Source of the DNA: Apostichopus japonicus | Lineage: Eukaryota > Echinodermata > Holothuroidea > Aspidochirotida > Stichopodidae | Length of the DNA stretch: 64,000 nt | Reading direction: 5' to 3' | Assembly (NCBI RefSeq): GCF_037975245.1 | Contig: NC_092582.1 | Location: forward strand, 23,818,077 to 23,882,076 | In this document: positions 26,514-37,736 of the stretch, piece by piece | Layout: each line of letters starts with the position of its first letter | Numbering within the stretch: position 1 is the first letter of the stretch | The notes under the pieces: generated by a model | Seen by the model: the letters and a program-made list of their open reading frames with translations, nothing else | Database searches by the model: none | Told to the model about the DNA's origin: nothing | Translations under genes and position numbers: made by a program

Positions 26514-26581
26514 TTTGGAATCTTATCGACTCTGCGTATGACGAGTATCGTCGGCTGAATCTACAAACCGGTCAATGGCAG
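26514..26581 (+). CDS. Leucine-rich protein gene, exon C
   Basis: The acceptor is TTTTTCATCAG ending at 26513 and the donor is GTAAAG at 26582. The 68-nt exon completes a valine codon with the phase-1 G of exon B and encodes 22 further residues, WNLIDSAYDEYRRLNLQTGQ then WQ, leaving in phase 0. It is open only in this frame relative to the chain, which supports the model. No domain recognised. If exons C and D are skipped, exon B joins exon 41772 in a different frame. Confidence 0.65.
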
Positions 26582-29500
26582 GTAAAGAGATTGTTAACAT
26601 TTCATTCAGCTATTGCTCATAATGCAAGTCTGGTCAGCTTGTTCGCGTTATGATGCCCTAGCTCTGTTTTCAGTCCCCGATAAGTGTAAATAAATCAATA
26701 AAGTGAGTGATATATGTAAAGTTAACATGTTACGATGTAAAGAAAGAACTTTCAGACATCTTCCCGCTCCTACTTTCAAGGGAAGGGGGAGGGGGGGGGG
26801 TATGGAGAGAGCAGATGGAATCTTGCGTGCGAACATTGTCTAAATGAATCTCATTAGTTCTATATTGACACACCTGTACAATTTCCATGTCAGTTTGATC
26901 TTGCAAACATATAGCTATAGCTAAAGACTGACTTTTGGACAGGTTTGCTATATATTGTACAATGATCGTTTTTTGACACGTGCTGTTTTATTAATATTCG
27001 AGGTTGTGAATTAACATCCATGCAATAGACTTCATGTTTATTCTGAGATGAAACCGTAGAATGTTATGAATCATGCATGATCCGAGATCTGAGATGAAAC
27101 AGTCATGTTGAACAGGTCTTTTTAGTTTCTTGTAAGTTTTGTGTAATTGTTAATTATAACACATACAACAGTCGTAACAGTCCGTTTAACTGACCCTGTA
27201 TTTACTGTAGCAGCTCCCAGGTTTTAACTGGTCATGTTTAGGTTTTTAGTTGTTTCTGTTGGTGTGAGACGTTGGTCTTCCATGCATCATTTTAACACTA
27301 ACAGATATATTACTTTAAATTGTTGGTCTTGTTTTAAGTAATTACTAATCAAATTAAATTTGACCATTTCTATGGTACTTTACAAATTGGTCAAATGCAC
27401 AGATTGGTGATGGGGAAAATTTGGACGTTAATAATAGAAACAGATGTAGCATTGGAAATTTGACCTTACAAACTTATTTTAAGTTATTTTCTACACTCTC
27501 GTAGTGTTTAACTCAAATAAAGTAGAGAATTAAGTCACTGGGTAGACGTTTTAATCAAATTAAATAAAGCTGCATGCCACGTAATAGGTTATATCATTGA
27601 CCAATCCATATAATATTCACTCATAACTGGATACTCCTGCAACTAATTAAGAGATCTAAATATGTCAGTTCAATCACACGACTGCTATTTATACTAGTGA
27701 GGTATTTATCGTTTACTCAGATTCAGACAATACTGTGTCCCACAAATTAATTGTCATGTTTTATTTGTTTGTTTCCAAACCTTTAAAATCTCTTCCTACT
27801 CTCATATTTCATGGTGTGATTTTGGTGAAATAAAGTAATATTATTTTTCAAGGTCCTTATCTTTTCTTTTACGGCCAAGATTGCTTCCAGCAGATTGTAG
27901 CAAAAACAACACAAATATCCATTATGGTATTCTTCCTTTGGAATTAAATTTTGCTAATGAATTAACTTTGTTCCTTAAAATTCTTCAGGGGATTCGAAGG
28001 ATCATTTGCTTAATTATTATTTATCCATATTAGTGTATACGTGACCGACATAAGTGTGTGGGTCCAAGCAGGCTTAGATATAATGAAAGGACGGATCTGG
28101 TTATTATTTGAAACCAATAAACTCTGGTATATTCTTCTGAATGGTAATGCTTGCCATGATCTTGATCATTTGTGTATATGAAGGGAAGAGGAGCTATTTT
28201 AATTAATAACATTTCAAGGATTCCGATATAATACTCCTTTTTTTCTTTTTGAGGGGAGGGGGGGGGGTTGGTGATTATTGCATTCGTGTGAAATTGGAAT
28301 AAATTAAAAAATAGAAAGAAACTCTGTAGTAGTATATGTAGCTCTACTAACCCGCTTCGTTCTTCTGTAATACGGATACCACGGTAACCAAAACATACAA
28401 TCACTTGATAAAATATGAATACTAGACAAATATTCGTATTATTTCCCGCCTGTTTTGAACAGACACATACATACATACATTAGACGATTTTGTAGTCAGT
28501 AACTAATATCTGATTTAAATATTCATAATTTATCATCGGCTACAGGTAATTGTTTATTGTATCTTGATAATTATCTTCAATTGTTAAGGATATTATATTG
28601 CCACACCTGGACTTTACAGCCTCATTAATTGCTTATCATTATTGTCTAGGATGTGGTGGAGAGTTGAGGGCGCCAAATAATATAGGAACAACTTACCTTA
28701 ACTTTTGTATCACGTTTACTCCAAACGTAGAAACAAACTGATAAAAATCTGGAAGTGAACAGAAATACATATCTTTAAAATATATTTTTTTAAGATAAAA
28801 GTCTGTAAGTAATTCACGAGCATCGGTATGATGTTTAACAATCGAGCATATCATTTCAATATTTAGAAGAACACTAGTAGCTTGTATGATTTTGAAACAA
28901 CATAATTGAAATAACCGACACTGCTTAACGTTTCCAACATACCACTCCATACTCCTGAAACATTGGTTATATTCTTCTGAATCAAAACTTAGCTGTAGTA
29001 GAAATCAATGACATTAACAAATATCTTAATCAAATAATGTATTCATGTAAAGGAATGTACTGAATATGCCGCTTTTACGTCACCGTCTCGATGTACATTA
29101 AATATGAAACCGTAGAATGTTGTCAATCATGTTGCACCGTTCTTGTTTATGTTCATTTAATTTCGGGGCAAATGCTCATCATAGCACAAACAGTTGTTGT
29201 ATAAACAGTCCATTTAGCCGACCCTGTAGTTTACTGTAGCTGCCCTTGTATATTTGTCTTTGTAGCAGGCTCCCTGTTTTTCACTGATTATGTTCATTTT
29301 TTTTCTCTGGTGTTAGGAGAAGTTGGTCTTCAGTCCATTAGATAACGCTGCCTATTACGTAATACGTTGTAACTTTGACCAAACCATTAAAATATATGAG
29401 AATTATTGGATATTCTGGAACTAACTAAGATTTTGAAATATGTTGCACAATCACGTGACTGCTCCTACTCAGTGAATTATTTGTCGTTTATCCAGATTTA

Positions 29501-30207
29501 GAAAATTTGTGTCCCACACATTTAGTGTTATGGATGTTTTTTGTTAAATACTTACTTTAATCTTCCCAGGTGGACTGATGTAACATTATGTTTTCTTCTC
29601 ATTCCTTTAACGGTCAAGTTTGCTACCAGCAGATTGTTACAAAACAGCACAAAGTACAGAAATTGTCAAAGTCCACTTTTCAAACTCTTTCTTCTAAGTT
29701 CAATCTTACTCAATTATTAACTCAAATTTATCAAGGTAAATGTTTCTGCGACGGTTCAACGTACACTAATGTGTATAGGACATTAAATACCTGTAGTTTC
29801 TAGGTCAGAAATGAGGATGAACTGGTAGTGTAACGGATGGTGACCGATGCGAAGCAGCGCGATTTAACATTGTTGTTCTTTGTATGGTTTAATATCATAT
29901 CAGAAACTGGTTTTTATTGCCTATTATTTGTGTGTGGAGTGCATAGATAAACGAAATTGCTTGTGAACATCCGACTCACCGTTTCCCAAAGTGCAAATGC
30001 TGGACATTTTGGCGATTGACATAAATGAAGGAAGAGGTGATACGTTTATTGATAAAATGAAAGAAAATTGAAGACTATTTTGAAATTTGTGAAATCATTA
30101 TATTCGTTATATTAGAATAAACTGTAGAAGAAGATCTTGCAAATATATTTTTTAGTGGCTCCAGATTCGCTCTGTGGAGTAAATCATTACCGATGATTCG
30201 ATGGAGC
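26582..30207 (+). other. Intron sequence with an old segmental duplication, no gene recognised
   Basis: The region 27040-27920 is related in order to 29095-29660 (listed separately). The 148-codon minus-strand frame at 28030-28476 reads through a G run at 28256-28267 and is not gene-like. A 90-bp segment at 28030-28120 ('tgtgtgggtccaagcaggctta') has a second copy at 35447-35540. Confidence 0.5.
27040..29660. repeat. Ancient direct segmental duplication (27040-27920 versus 29095-29660)
   Basis: Shared landmarks appear in the same order in both blocks: 'gaaaccgtagaatgtt', 'aacagtcc(g/a)tttaac/gc(t/c)gaccctgta', 'tttactgtagc', 'gttggtctt', 'cacgactgct'/'cacgtgactgct', 'tgtgtcccaca' and 'ccagcagattgt'. 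The second block is shorter through deletions. The blocks are too diverged for a recent event. No coding content seen in either. Confidence 0.7.
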
Positions 30208-30865
30208 TGTGATTAAATCCCTTTCTACGCACATTTACACAACAAGACCATAATACCAGTCAGTATGTGAGAGAAATGATCGAACTACTTCGTTCTGTTG
30301 GCTCGGTACCATGGTAACCAGATAACTAGACACGTATTTTGTGAGGCTGCATACGAACACATTGTTCATAAAGATCACGCACATGAATCTGAATGTTTTC
30401 AAGATACTGCGTCACGGATATATATGCTAAGCCTTTGTATATTGCTTTACAATCAAAATGATAATAATAAGTATATCACTTTAACCATTGAAAAACACAT
30501 TGCAACTTATTTTTCTTTCAGTAGGTGCCCAAAAAATTCTCAGCATATTGCCCGAATTTTTGCAAACATTATCTGATTGGGGCAGCTCCAGCCCCCCCCC
30601 CCTAGCTCCCCCGCCTCCTATGCATATGGCTGTGATTAAATCCCTTTCCGCGCACACAATAAGATCATAATACCAGTCAGTTTGTGGGGGCAATTATATT
30701 ACTGCTTCGTTCTGTTGTCTAGATGCCATGGCATGAAAAGAACAAGTTTTGTGACCCAGTATACAAACACGATGTTCAAAAAGATCACGCACATGAATCT
30801 TAATGTTTTCAAGATACTGTGTCACGGATATAAAGATTCTAAGCCTTTGCCGTATGTTGCTTTCT
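30208..30865. repeat. Local direct duplication (30208-30450 and 30631-30865) split by a transposon-like insert
   Basis: 'tgtgattaaatccctttc' starts both copies at 30208 and 30631, 423 bp apart. Shared landmarks follow in order: 'cataataccagtcagt', 'cttcgttctgttg', 'aaagatcacgcacatgaatc', 'gttttcaagatactg' and 'taagcctttg'. Between the copies, about 30520-30630, lies a segment with a run of C and 'cagctccagcccccc ... ctagctcccccgcc' that resembles the G/C-rich end of the hAT-like families in this window. The open frames here are shadows of the repeat. Confidence 0.85.
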
Positions 30866-31332
30866 GTATTTTGTTAAAAGCATTTTAGATGTGCAGTAGA
30901 CTCTCCTCTGGTGAAGCTGGATGATCCGTTTACAGCAATGCTTGGATGACAAGACTAACTTAACGAATGTAGCATTAAAGTAGCATAGTGCGTCTTTTGC
31001 TATGGTTTTTCTCAACCTCACCGAATCCACGATGCCATAACAACATACATAACTAGCTTATCTATTCAAATCTTACTTCAAATGGTGGCATAAAAGTCGA
31101 AATAATAACAACTTTCAACTTTGTTTCTCTCGAAGTTATTTTACGTTGGGATCCAAATAAACCTCACCCATAATATGAATATTTAAAAGCTACGAACGTC
31201 ATTGGCTAATACGTAATGCAACTCCGTGCTTGATTTGTGTGGATTGACTATGGCAGTTTTTTTTTTTTTTTTACCCCCATGGTTGTACCAGGGAGCTGTT
31301 AGAGTCTTAGCTCGCTGGTTGTACCAAGGGTT

Positions 31333-32000
31333 ACATCTCTATGTTCCGACATCTCTATATTCCGACGTCTCTATGTTCCGACAAGTTTTTGGGATTCTAA
31401 TTTTTTTTACACAAATTTTTTCGGACTCAAATTTTTTTGGACCAACATTTTTGACCAACATGTTTTCGGACCAACTTTTTTCGGACCAAAATTATTTTAC
31501 ACCAAAATATTTTATGACCAAATTTTTTTTGAACCAAAATTTTTGACAGCAACATGTTTTCGGACCAACTTTTTTCAGACCCAAATTTTTTTTGACCAAA
31601 CTGATTTTGGTCCCAAAAAATTTGAGTACAAGCAATTTTCGGTCACAAGCACTACTTGGGTCATAACAAACTTTGGGCCTTTTTTTTTTCGTGAAAAAAA
31701 TTTGGTGCGTCCAAAATATTGTGTCCCCCCAAAAAGGTAGGTCAAAAAAAAATGTTGGTCCAAAAAAAAGGAGTCCCCCCAAAAAAATTGGGTCCCAAAA
31801 AATTTGTGGCCCAAAAAATTAAGTCCCCCAAAAAAATTTGGTCCGAAAAATGGGGGACCAAAAAGATTGATTCTCCCAAAAAAAATTGGCTCCGAAAAAT
31901 TTTGGTCAAAAAATTTTAGTCCAAACAAATTGCCGGAACATAGAGACGTCGGAACATAGAGACGTCGGAACATAGAGACGTCGGAACATATTGATGTCAC
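31333..32000. mobile_element. Foldback element with 16-bp terminal tandem repeats and poly-T/poly-A arms
   Basis: The left end has three tandem copies of about 16 bp, 'ctctatgttccgacgt' (31334-31384). The right end carries the inverse, 'gacgtcggaacatagag', in about four copies (31932-32000). The left arm is a run of degenerate modules 'tttttcggaccaac', and the right arm is the inverse 'aaatttggtccgaaaa', so the whole 0.67 kb can fold on itself. Inverted similarity extends slightly outside ('agggttacatc' on the left, the inverse of 'gatgtcaccct' on the right). All long open frames here on both strands read these modules and are spurious. No target duplication was found. Confidence 0.8.
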
Positions 32001-33892
32001 CCTACCAAGTTACCAACTCGACGTTTTGAATCTATTTTTAGCATCGGCTCATTACAAAACCTGCAACTCTAATTGGTTAAATTCATACTAGTGGGTTGGG
32101 GGAACTGTATGCGATTAATATTAAATGTGTATATTTGTCGGTGGACACTTTTCTCATTATCTGCAAATGTCCTTAATTACTCGCCAATTAACGCCTTTGA
32201 CATGGAAAAAACTTGGCTAATAGTTTAGTTTGCTGTTTTGTTATTGATATACTCGATGGACTTGTCAAACAAGTAGAAAACGGCGACAAAACGCAAAATG
32301 CTGTTTTAACATAGCTTGTTTCGTTTACAGTATGAACTTAATCGTCGTTAAATAACACTCAAGCTTTCATCAGTTTGATGAATTATTATAACTTTGATAG
32401 ATGCTTGAACTCATGTGAAACCTGGTTGCTTTTTAACAACCATCGGAACTTAAATCAGACCTATGTCATAACATAATACTATAGAGCTTCACCTTCTTAT
32501 ACATGTAAGACTTTGGGCTGAAGTTGTTTCTAAACTCATCGCCTGCTGAGGCTAATAACAAGCGGTCAGATTCATAGTTCCTATTATAATATTGCTAAAC
32601 GTTGAACAAATAACATGTACACTTAGAGATTCCGTAAGAAATATCTAACCAGAATCTATTACAAACGCCGCATATATTGTTCATTTCATTTCCGTTATCA
32701 CCAGTATAAATATAAATTATTTAAACAAGAGAACCAAAGACTAAGAAATACAAAAATATTTACATCAATATCAACGAAAAGATAAGAAAGTAAATGGTTA
32801 ATAAATACTTGAAAACTTATGTTTCTAAAAATAATCTAAACAAAAAAGTGATTCTGTTAGAATAAACTTTACAGAAAAGCAAAGCAAATAATTCTGAATG
32901 GCTTTTTTTCCATTCTTTGGCAAGATGTTAGGATTGTATAAGTTTCTATTGGCTTTAACTATAAAATACCCTTAAGTGCAGGATACAGTGGGTGTTCCAT
33001 ACGAATAGTTCATGTCTACTCAATACGATAGGAATTGTCCAATCAAAACGCTTAAAGTATTACTTAGTTAATGGAAGATCTGTAAATGTTACAGAATATA
33101 ATTTTGAGAATATTTTAATATTTTTATGTACTAAGAAATGTTTGGTTACATGGATGAAAGTGCTGCAGTATGCATAGCTATAGAGACTTCAAACTAGTCT
33201 TGGTGATTTTCTAACTTTAAGGTATTGACATAAAGATATCGTTGAATTTTTTAATGCATTTGTTTTAAACTGACATATCAGTGAGCTATGGGACATTAGT
33301 ATATACTACGGTATGGTAAAGTGTAATCTAAGATAAGTGATCTTTGCTTTTCCCGACACTCTTGAAATGGGCGCATTGTTACATGTTGTCAAGTGTCTAC
33401 TTCCTGTCAGGCTCACAGTATACGTTAGAAATCCCTTTGACGATATTACGAAGTTTTCATCACCATTTTATCAGCCTGAGCTTTCTATTTCATTCAACTT
33501 TCTGTTGGGGCTAGAAAAGTACTTTACATATTTTATTATAAACTGTCCCTACTCCTCTCTGTCAACGCCCTTTCATCTGATATGGAACCATATTCATGTG
33601 TTCCTAAAGCAGCCATATCCGTTGTTGGTTATGTTATTCATTTAACATGAAACGAAACCTTATACAGCCGTAGGTGTTCAGATAGATGTGTGCGCATTAT
33701 TGTTAATACATGTAATCACACGTCGCACTGTAGGACATACTAATTCAGTAAACTTGAACCCAATTAAAGACAATACGTTATAAAAATATATGTATCGCCT
33801 AATTATCGTAATAGCATACTTTCTCTTGTTTGATTCGTTATTTATAACTGAACATATCAAAGATGAAAAACAACTTCCTGAGAGATTCTAAT
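32001..33892 (+). other. Intron sequence, nothing recognised
   Basis: AT-rich and repeat-poor. The 102-codon frame at 33337-33645 has no motif I recognise and no splice support. A G run of more than 15 bases follows at 33896-33911. Confidence 0.45.
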
Positions 33893-33989
33893 GGGTGGGG
33901 GGGGGGGGGGGTGTGGTTGCCTTGGTTTTCCGTACTGAAGTAACGATAAATATATTTTTAAAAAATGTTGTCCACGACCATTGTGACAG

Positions 33990-35028
33990 GTATGGTACCA
34001 ATAACATGAGGTATGGTACAAATAACATGAGGTATGGTACAAATAACATGAGGTATGGTACAAATAACATGAGGTATGGTACAAATAACATGAGGTATGG
34101 TACAAATAACATGAGGTATGGTACAAATAACATGAGATATGTTTACAAATAACATGAGGTATGTTACAAATAACATGAGGTATGGTACAAATAACATGAG
34201 GTATGGTACAAATAACATGAGGTATGGTACAAATAACATGAGGTATGGTACAAATAACATGAGGTATGGTACAAATAACATGAGATATGTTTACAAATAA
34301 CATGAGGTATGTTACAAATAACATGAGGTATGTTTACAAATAACATGAGGTATGGTACAAATAACATGTGGTATGGTACAAATAACATGAGGTATGTTTA
34401 CAAATAACATGAGGTATGGTACAAATAACATGAGGTATGGTACAAATAACATGAAGTATGTTTACAAATAACATGAGGTATGGTACAAATAACATGAGGT
34501 ATGTTACAAATAACATGAGGTATGTTTACAAATAACATGAGGTATGGTACAAATAACATGTGGTATGGTACAAATAACATGAGGTATGTTTACAAATAAC
34601 ATGAGGTATGGTACAAATAACATGAGGTATGGTAGACATAACATGAGGTATGGAACAAATAACATGAGGTATGGTACAAATAACATGAGGTATGTTTACA
34701 AATAACATGATGCATGTTACAAATAACATGAAGTATGTTTACAAATAACATGAGGTATGGTACAAATAACATGAGGTATGTTACAAATAACATGAGGTAT
34801 GTTTACAAATAACATGAGGTATGGTACAAATAACATGTGGTATGGTACAAATAACATGAGGTATGTTTACAAATAACATGAGGTATGGAACAAATAACAT
34901 GAGGTATGGTAGACATAACATGAGGTATGGAACAAATTACATGAGGTATGGTACAAATAACATGAGGTATGTTTACAAATAACATGATGCATGTTACAAA
35001 TAACATGAAGTATGTTTACAAATAACAT
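33990..35028. repeat. 21/22-bp minisatellite, about 48 copies, with 277-bp higher-order repeat
   Basis: Tandem units GGTATGGTACAAATAACATGA (21 bp), a variant with GGTATGTTACAA and a 22-bp variant with GGTATGTTTACAA alternate across 1.04 kb. A distinctive run of variants (ggtagacata, ggaacaaat, ..., gatgcatgtt, gaagtatgttt) occurs twice, starting at 34631 and 34908. That gives a 277-bp (13-unit) higher-order repeat. Because 21 is divisible by 3, several frames stay open for 60-150 codons with 7-residue periodicity; these are not genes. Confidence 0.97.
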
Positions 35029-36403
35029 GAAACTAAATAAAGTATTCCTTCCACGCTCGTACTCCAGCTCTTTCGTCCTATTTCCTAATTATTCTTGTCC
35101 TTCTTTCTCCGCATGTAGACCTCTATGTGCTCTCCTTATAGATGTAATTGCCTTGTGAATCAATACAAATTCTCAATTTGAAAGTAGAGAATATTCAGAC
35201 AGATAAATCCTTATCAAACAAATTAGTCTATCGTGCTTGCAATGCCTCTCTTTCACACCGTCTCAGTCAAAAATGTTTTATTGGTGAAAATATCGATGCA
35301 TACTTTTCATCTCTAGAATCTTTACGTTGTGACGTCACTGTACGCAGTAATACAACAGTCAGTAAATGTTACTCGTTTCTAATAGTTTCAGTTGTAATGG
35401 GATTTGAGGGATCCATATTGATTATATTTTATTATTGATTTAGATTAATGTATATATACGTGACTGATATGAATGTGTGGGCCCAAGCAGGCTTATATAT
35501 GTAACGGCAGATCTGGTTTTAACGTGAAACAAAGAAACAAGTGTATTATTTAGGTAGATTTCATCAAAGAGATGTACTTTAACTTATTTGGAAAATTAAA
35601 GTAGAGGTGACTACATTAAAGTTCAACTTAAAAGTGTTAAATTGAAGAATTTTATTTAACTTTCAAGAAATGTCTTTTGTACCATCCTCTATATGTACAG
35701 AGTTAAGCAGCAGCATTATGATACGAAACAAGGCAACGGTGAATCTGAATTAATAATGGTTTAAAATATTTGCATCATTTCTTTCGTCTTTTGAATAACT
35801 ACTAATGTGTAAAACGTAGAGTCCTGAAGGAGCCTGGGCCAGATAGTGGGGAGGGGTGGGGTGCTCAAAGTAACTGGTAATGTGGTTGATTTTTAATCAA
35901 TTACCACCCGGCAAATTAATAATTATATTCAAGCGCTGACAATAACATAATGCAACATCCTGGCCTTGTATCCTCACATGGTTCTTACTGTTATTAGTAC
36001 TCTTTCCACCAGAAGCATTCAATATGTTTGTATCTTATAGTATAAGAAACACTCTGATGTAGTTGAGTCCAATTATTCCTGATTCCGAGCCGAGTCCGAT
36101 AACCACTTGGTTCGAGTATATGGTAGTCTCGAGTCCGAACAGAGTTCTAGAGAGATATGAGCAACCCAAACCAGGTCTGAGTCCAGCTAATACATAGAGA
36201 CACAGGTGTGACAAGCTCACACGGTTTCTGCATATACTAGTCTAATAGACACACAGGGAGTATCGGTTGCATAAACCCTCTCTAATCTTTTATAAATATA
36301 CAGGCCGTCGTTTCCTGGTCTAAATTTTCCATGCCTAAGTTGGACAGAGTCAACTATTGCAAAACTGGATATTTACGCATGTTCAAACTCCCAATAAACA
36401 TAC
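35029..36403 (+). other. Intron sequence, nothing recognised apart from a dispersed repeat
   Basis: A 90-bp segment at 35447-35540 repeats 28030-28120 in the same orientation ('tgtgtgggcccaagcaggctta', 'agatctggtt'). At 36080-36180 a degenerate 'gagtccga' motif recurs several times on one strand. Confidence 0.5.
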
Positions 36404-37014
36404 ACACACGGCAGGCCTCGACAAATACGGTCGCCAACTCGCCAATGGCGTCTAGAATATGCGACTGGCGTGCAAAAAATGCATTACGCTCGACATTTTG
36501 GCGAGTGGCTCATTCGCTCACTGCCTTTATACGATAGGCTTACTATTAACTTGTGAGCCAATCAACAAAGGCCTATTGCCTAATGTTACACATCACAGTA
36601 GAATTATCAAGTGCACTGTCACAAGTAGGTCCTAAGGAACAGCTCTGTTCACCAGCTCGAAACTAATTTGATACTAATCTACTAAATGATGCACAATAGG
36701 TGTAACCAAACTGGAAAACTACAAACTTAAATAAATGCGTAACAACAACTCAAACAGGGGTAACGCATGAATATCATGTTTTAAACACTTTTGACGAAGC
36801 ACAATTTAAATAGATCGTTTTTGCTGTAAACAACTAACAGTAACACTAAACCGCGATATCCTAAGTTAGGCCATACTACCTAGGCTTATATCACACAAAC
36901 ACTTTGCGAGAAAAAAAATGGCGAGTGTATTTATCGTTTTGGCGAGTAGAATTTTAGACTCGGTCGCCAGTTGGCGAGTAGTTTTAAAAAAAATTGTCGA
37001 GGCCTGACACACGG
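36404..37014. mobile_element. Complete non-autonomous hAT-like element (595 bp) with 8-bp target duplication
   Basis: The element runs from 36412 to 37006. The terminal inverted repeats begin CAGGCCTCGACAA on the left and end TTGTCGAGGCCTG on the right. The 8-bp target duplication ACACACGG is exact at 36404-36411 and 37007-37014. Both subterminal regions contain the short motif GGCGAGT/ACTCGCC and 'cggtcgcca', repeated several times. Clustered subterminal motifs of this kind are where hAT transposases commonly bind. No transposase frame is present. The open frame at 36331-36537 straddles the left boundary and is spurious. Confidence 0.95.
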
Positions 37015-37700
37015 ACTAATTTAGAAAGAAGAAAATCTATGCAGGTTTTATTATATTTCATGATTTTTACATGTTTGACATGTTTTTGATGTTTACAGAT
37101 CTACACTATTCTATTTAATTATCCCATTGTGTCTGTTATAGTATGTGTTGATCAGACAACTTCATTTCCCAAAATGTCATGGATATCTTTACACGACTAA
37201 CAGTACGATATGAACAGACCATCTAAGACTAACGGGGTGGGGTGGGGGACAAATATGCTGCTTTGTTTGCTAAGCAAAATTTTGCTTTTTCTGACATTAA
37301 ATCGATCCAACTACGAGTTCTATCTTTAAATACTCCTCTCTTTCCCTTCTCGTCATCTTCTCTGTCGTTCAGGGTAACCATCTGATTATCTCAGTGAGAA
37401 GTTGGTCATGATGACGTCACTCCGTTTTTGATGACGTCATTCGGTGGTTAATGACGGGTTTAAAACTAGCATTGCCTTCCCTATTAATATTAAGATGATG
37501 TTTGTATTCATGTTATAAAGTACGTGCATCTTACAGTGATGAGTCTGTCCCCTATATTGATTTAAGTGTGCTCAATGCAGATGTGTGTTTACCTGCCATG
37601 AATAGTTTACTTCTATATTTGTGGCTTTGCAATCAAGTTATTATATTTTCCTGCAATACAATTTAAAAAACTCATGAAAATACTATTTTCTCCCTTTCAG
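37015..37700 (+). other. Intron sequence with two TGACGTCA sites
   Basis: Two exact TGACGTCA octamers lie 20 bp apart (37412-37419 and 37432-37439), each within 'tgatgacgtca'. No gene seen. Confidence 0.5.
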
Positions 37701-37736
37701 GCCTGTGACGAAGATGGCAATCTACCAGGAGAAGAG
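37701..37736 (+). CDS. Leucine-rich protein gene, exon D (36-nt micro-exon)
   Basis: The acceptor CCCTTTCAG ends at 37700 and the donor GTAAGA starts at 37737. The 36-nt exon is in phase 0 throughout and encodes ACDEDGNLPGEE. Its length is a multiple of three, so it could be skipped without shifting the frame. It is small, so its status rests on the good splice sites and phase agreement. Confidence 0.5.

Noticed and set aside
28030-28476. 148-codon minus-strand ORF
   Set aside because: Reads through a C/G run, has no known motif, and overlaps a dispersed repeat copy (28030-28120).
31226-32000. ORFs of 65-141 codons on both strands rich in FFG/KKI
   Set aside because: They read the T- and A-rich arms of a foldback element; composition and overlap on both strands argue against coding.
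33857-35006. Several overlapping 60-155 codon minus-strand ORFs with repeating MLFVPYL or HVICTIP
   Set aside because: They are frame-by-frame readings of a 21/22-bp minisatellite; open only because 21 is divisible by 3.
33990-35028. Possible CRISPR-like array of regular repeats
   Set aside because: Units are contiguous with no unique spacers, and the DNA is clearly eukaryotic.
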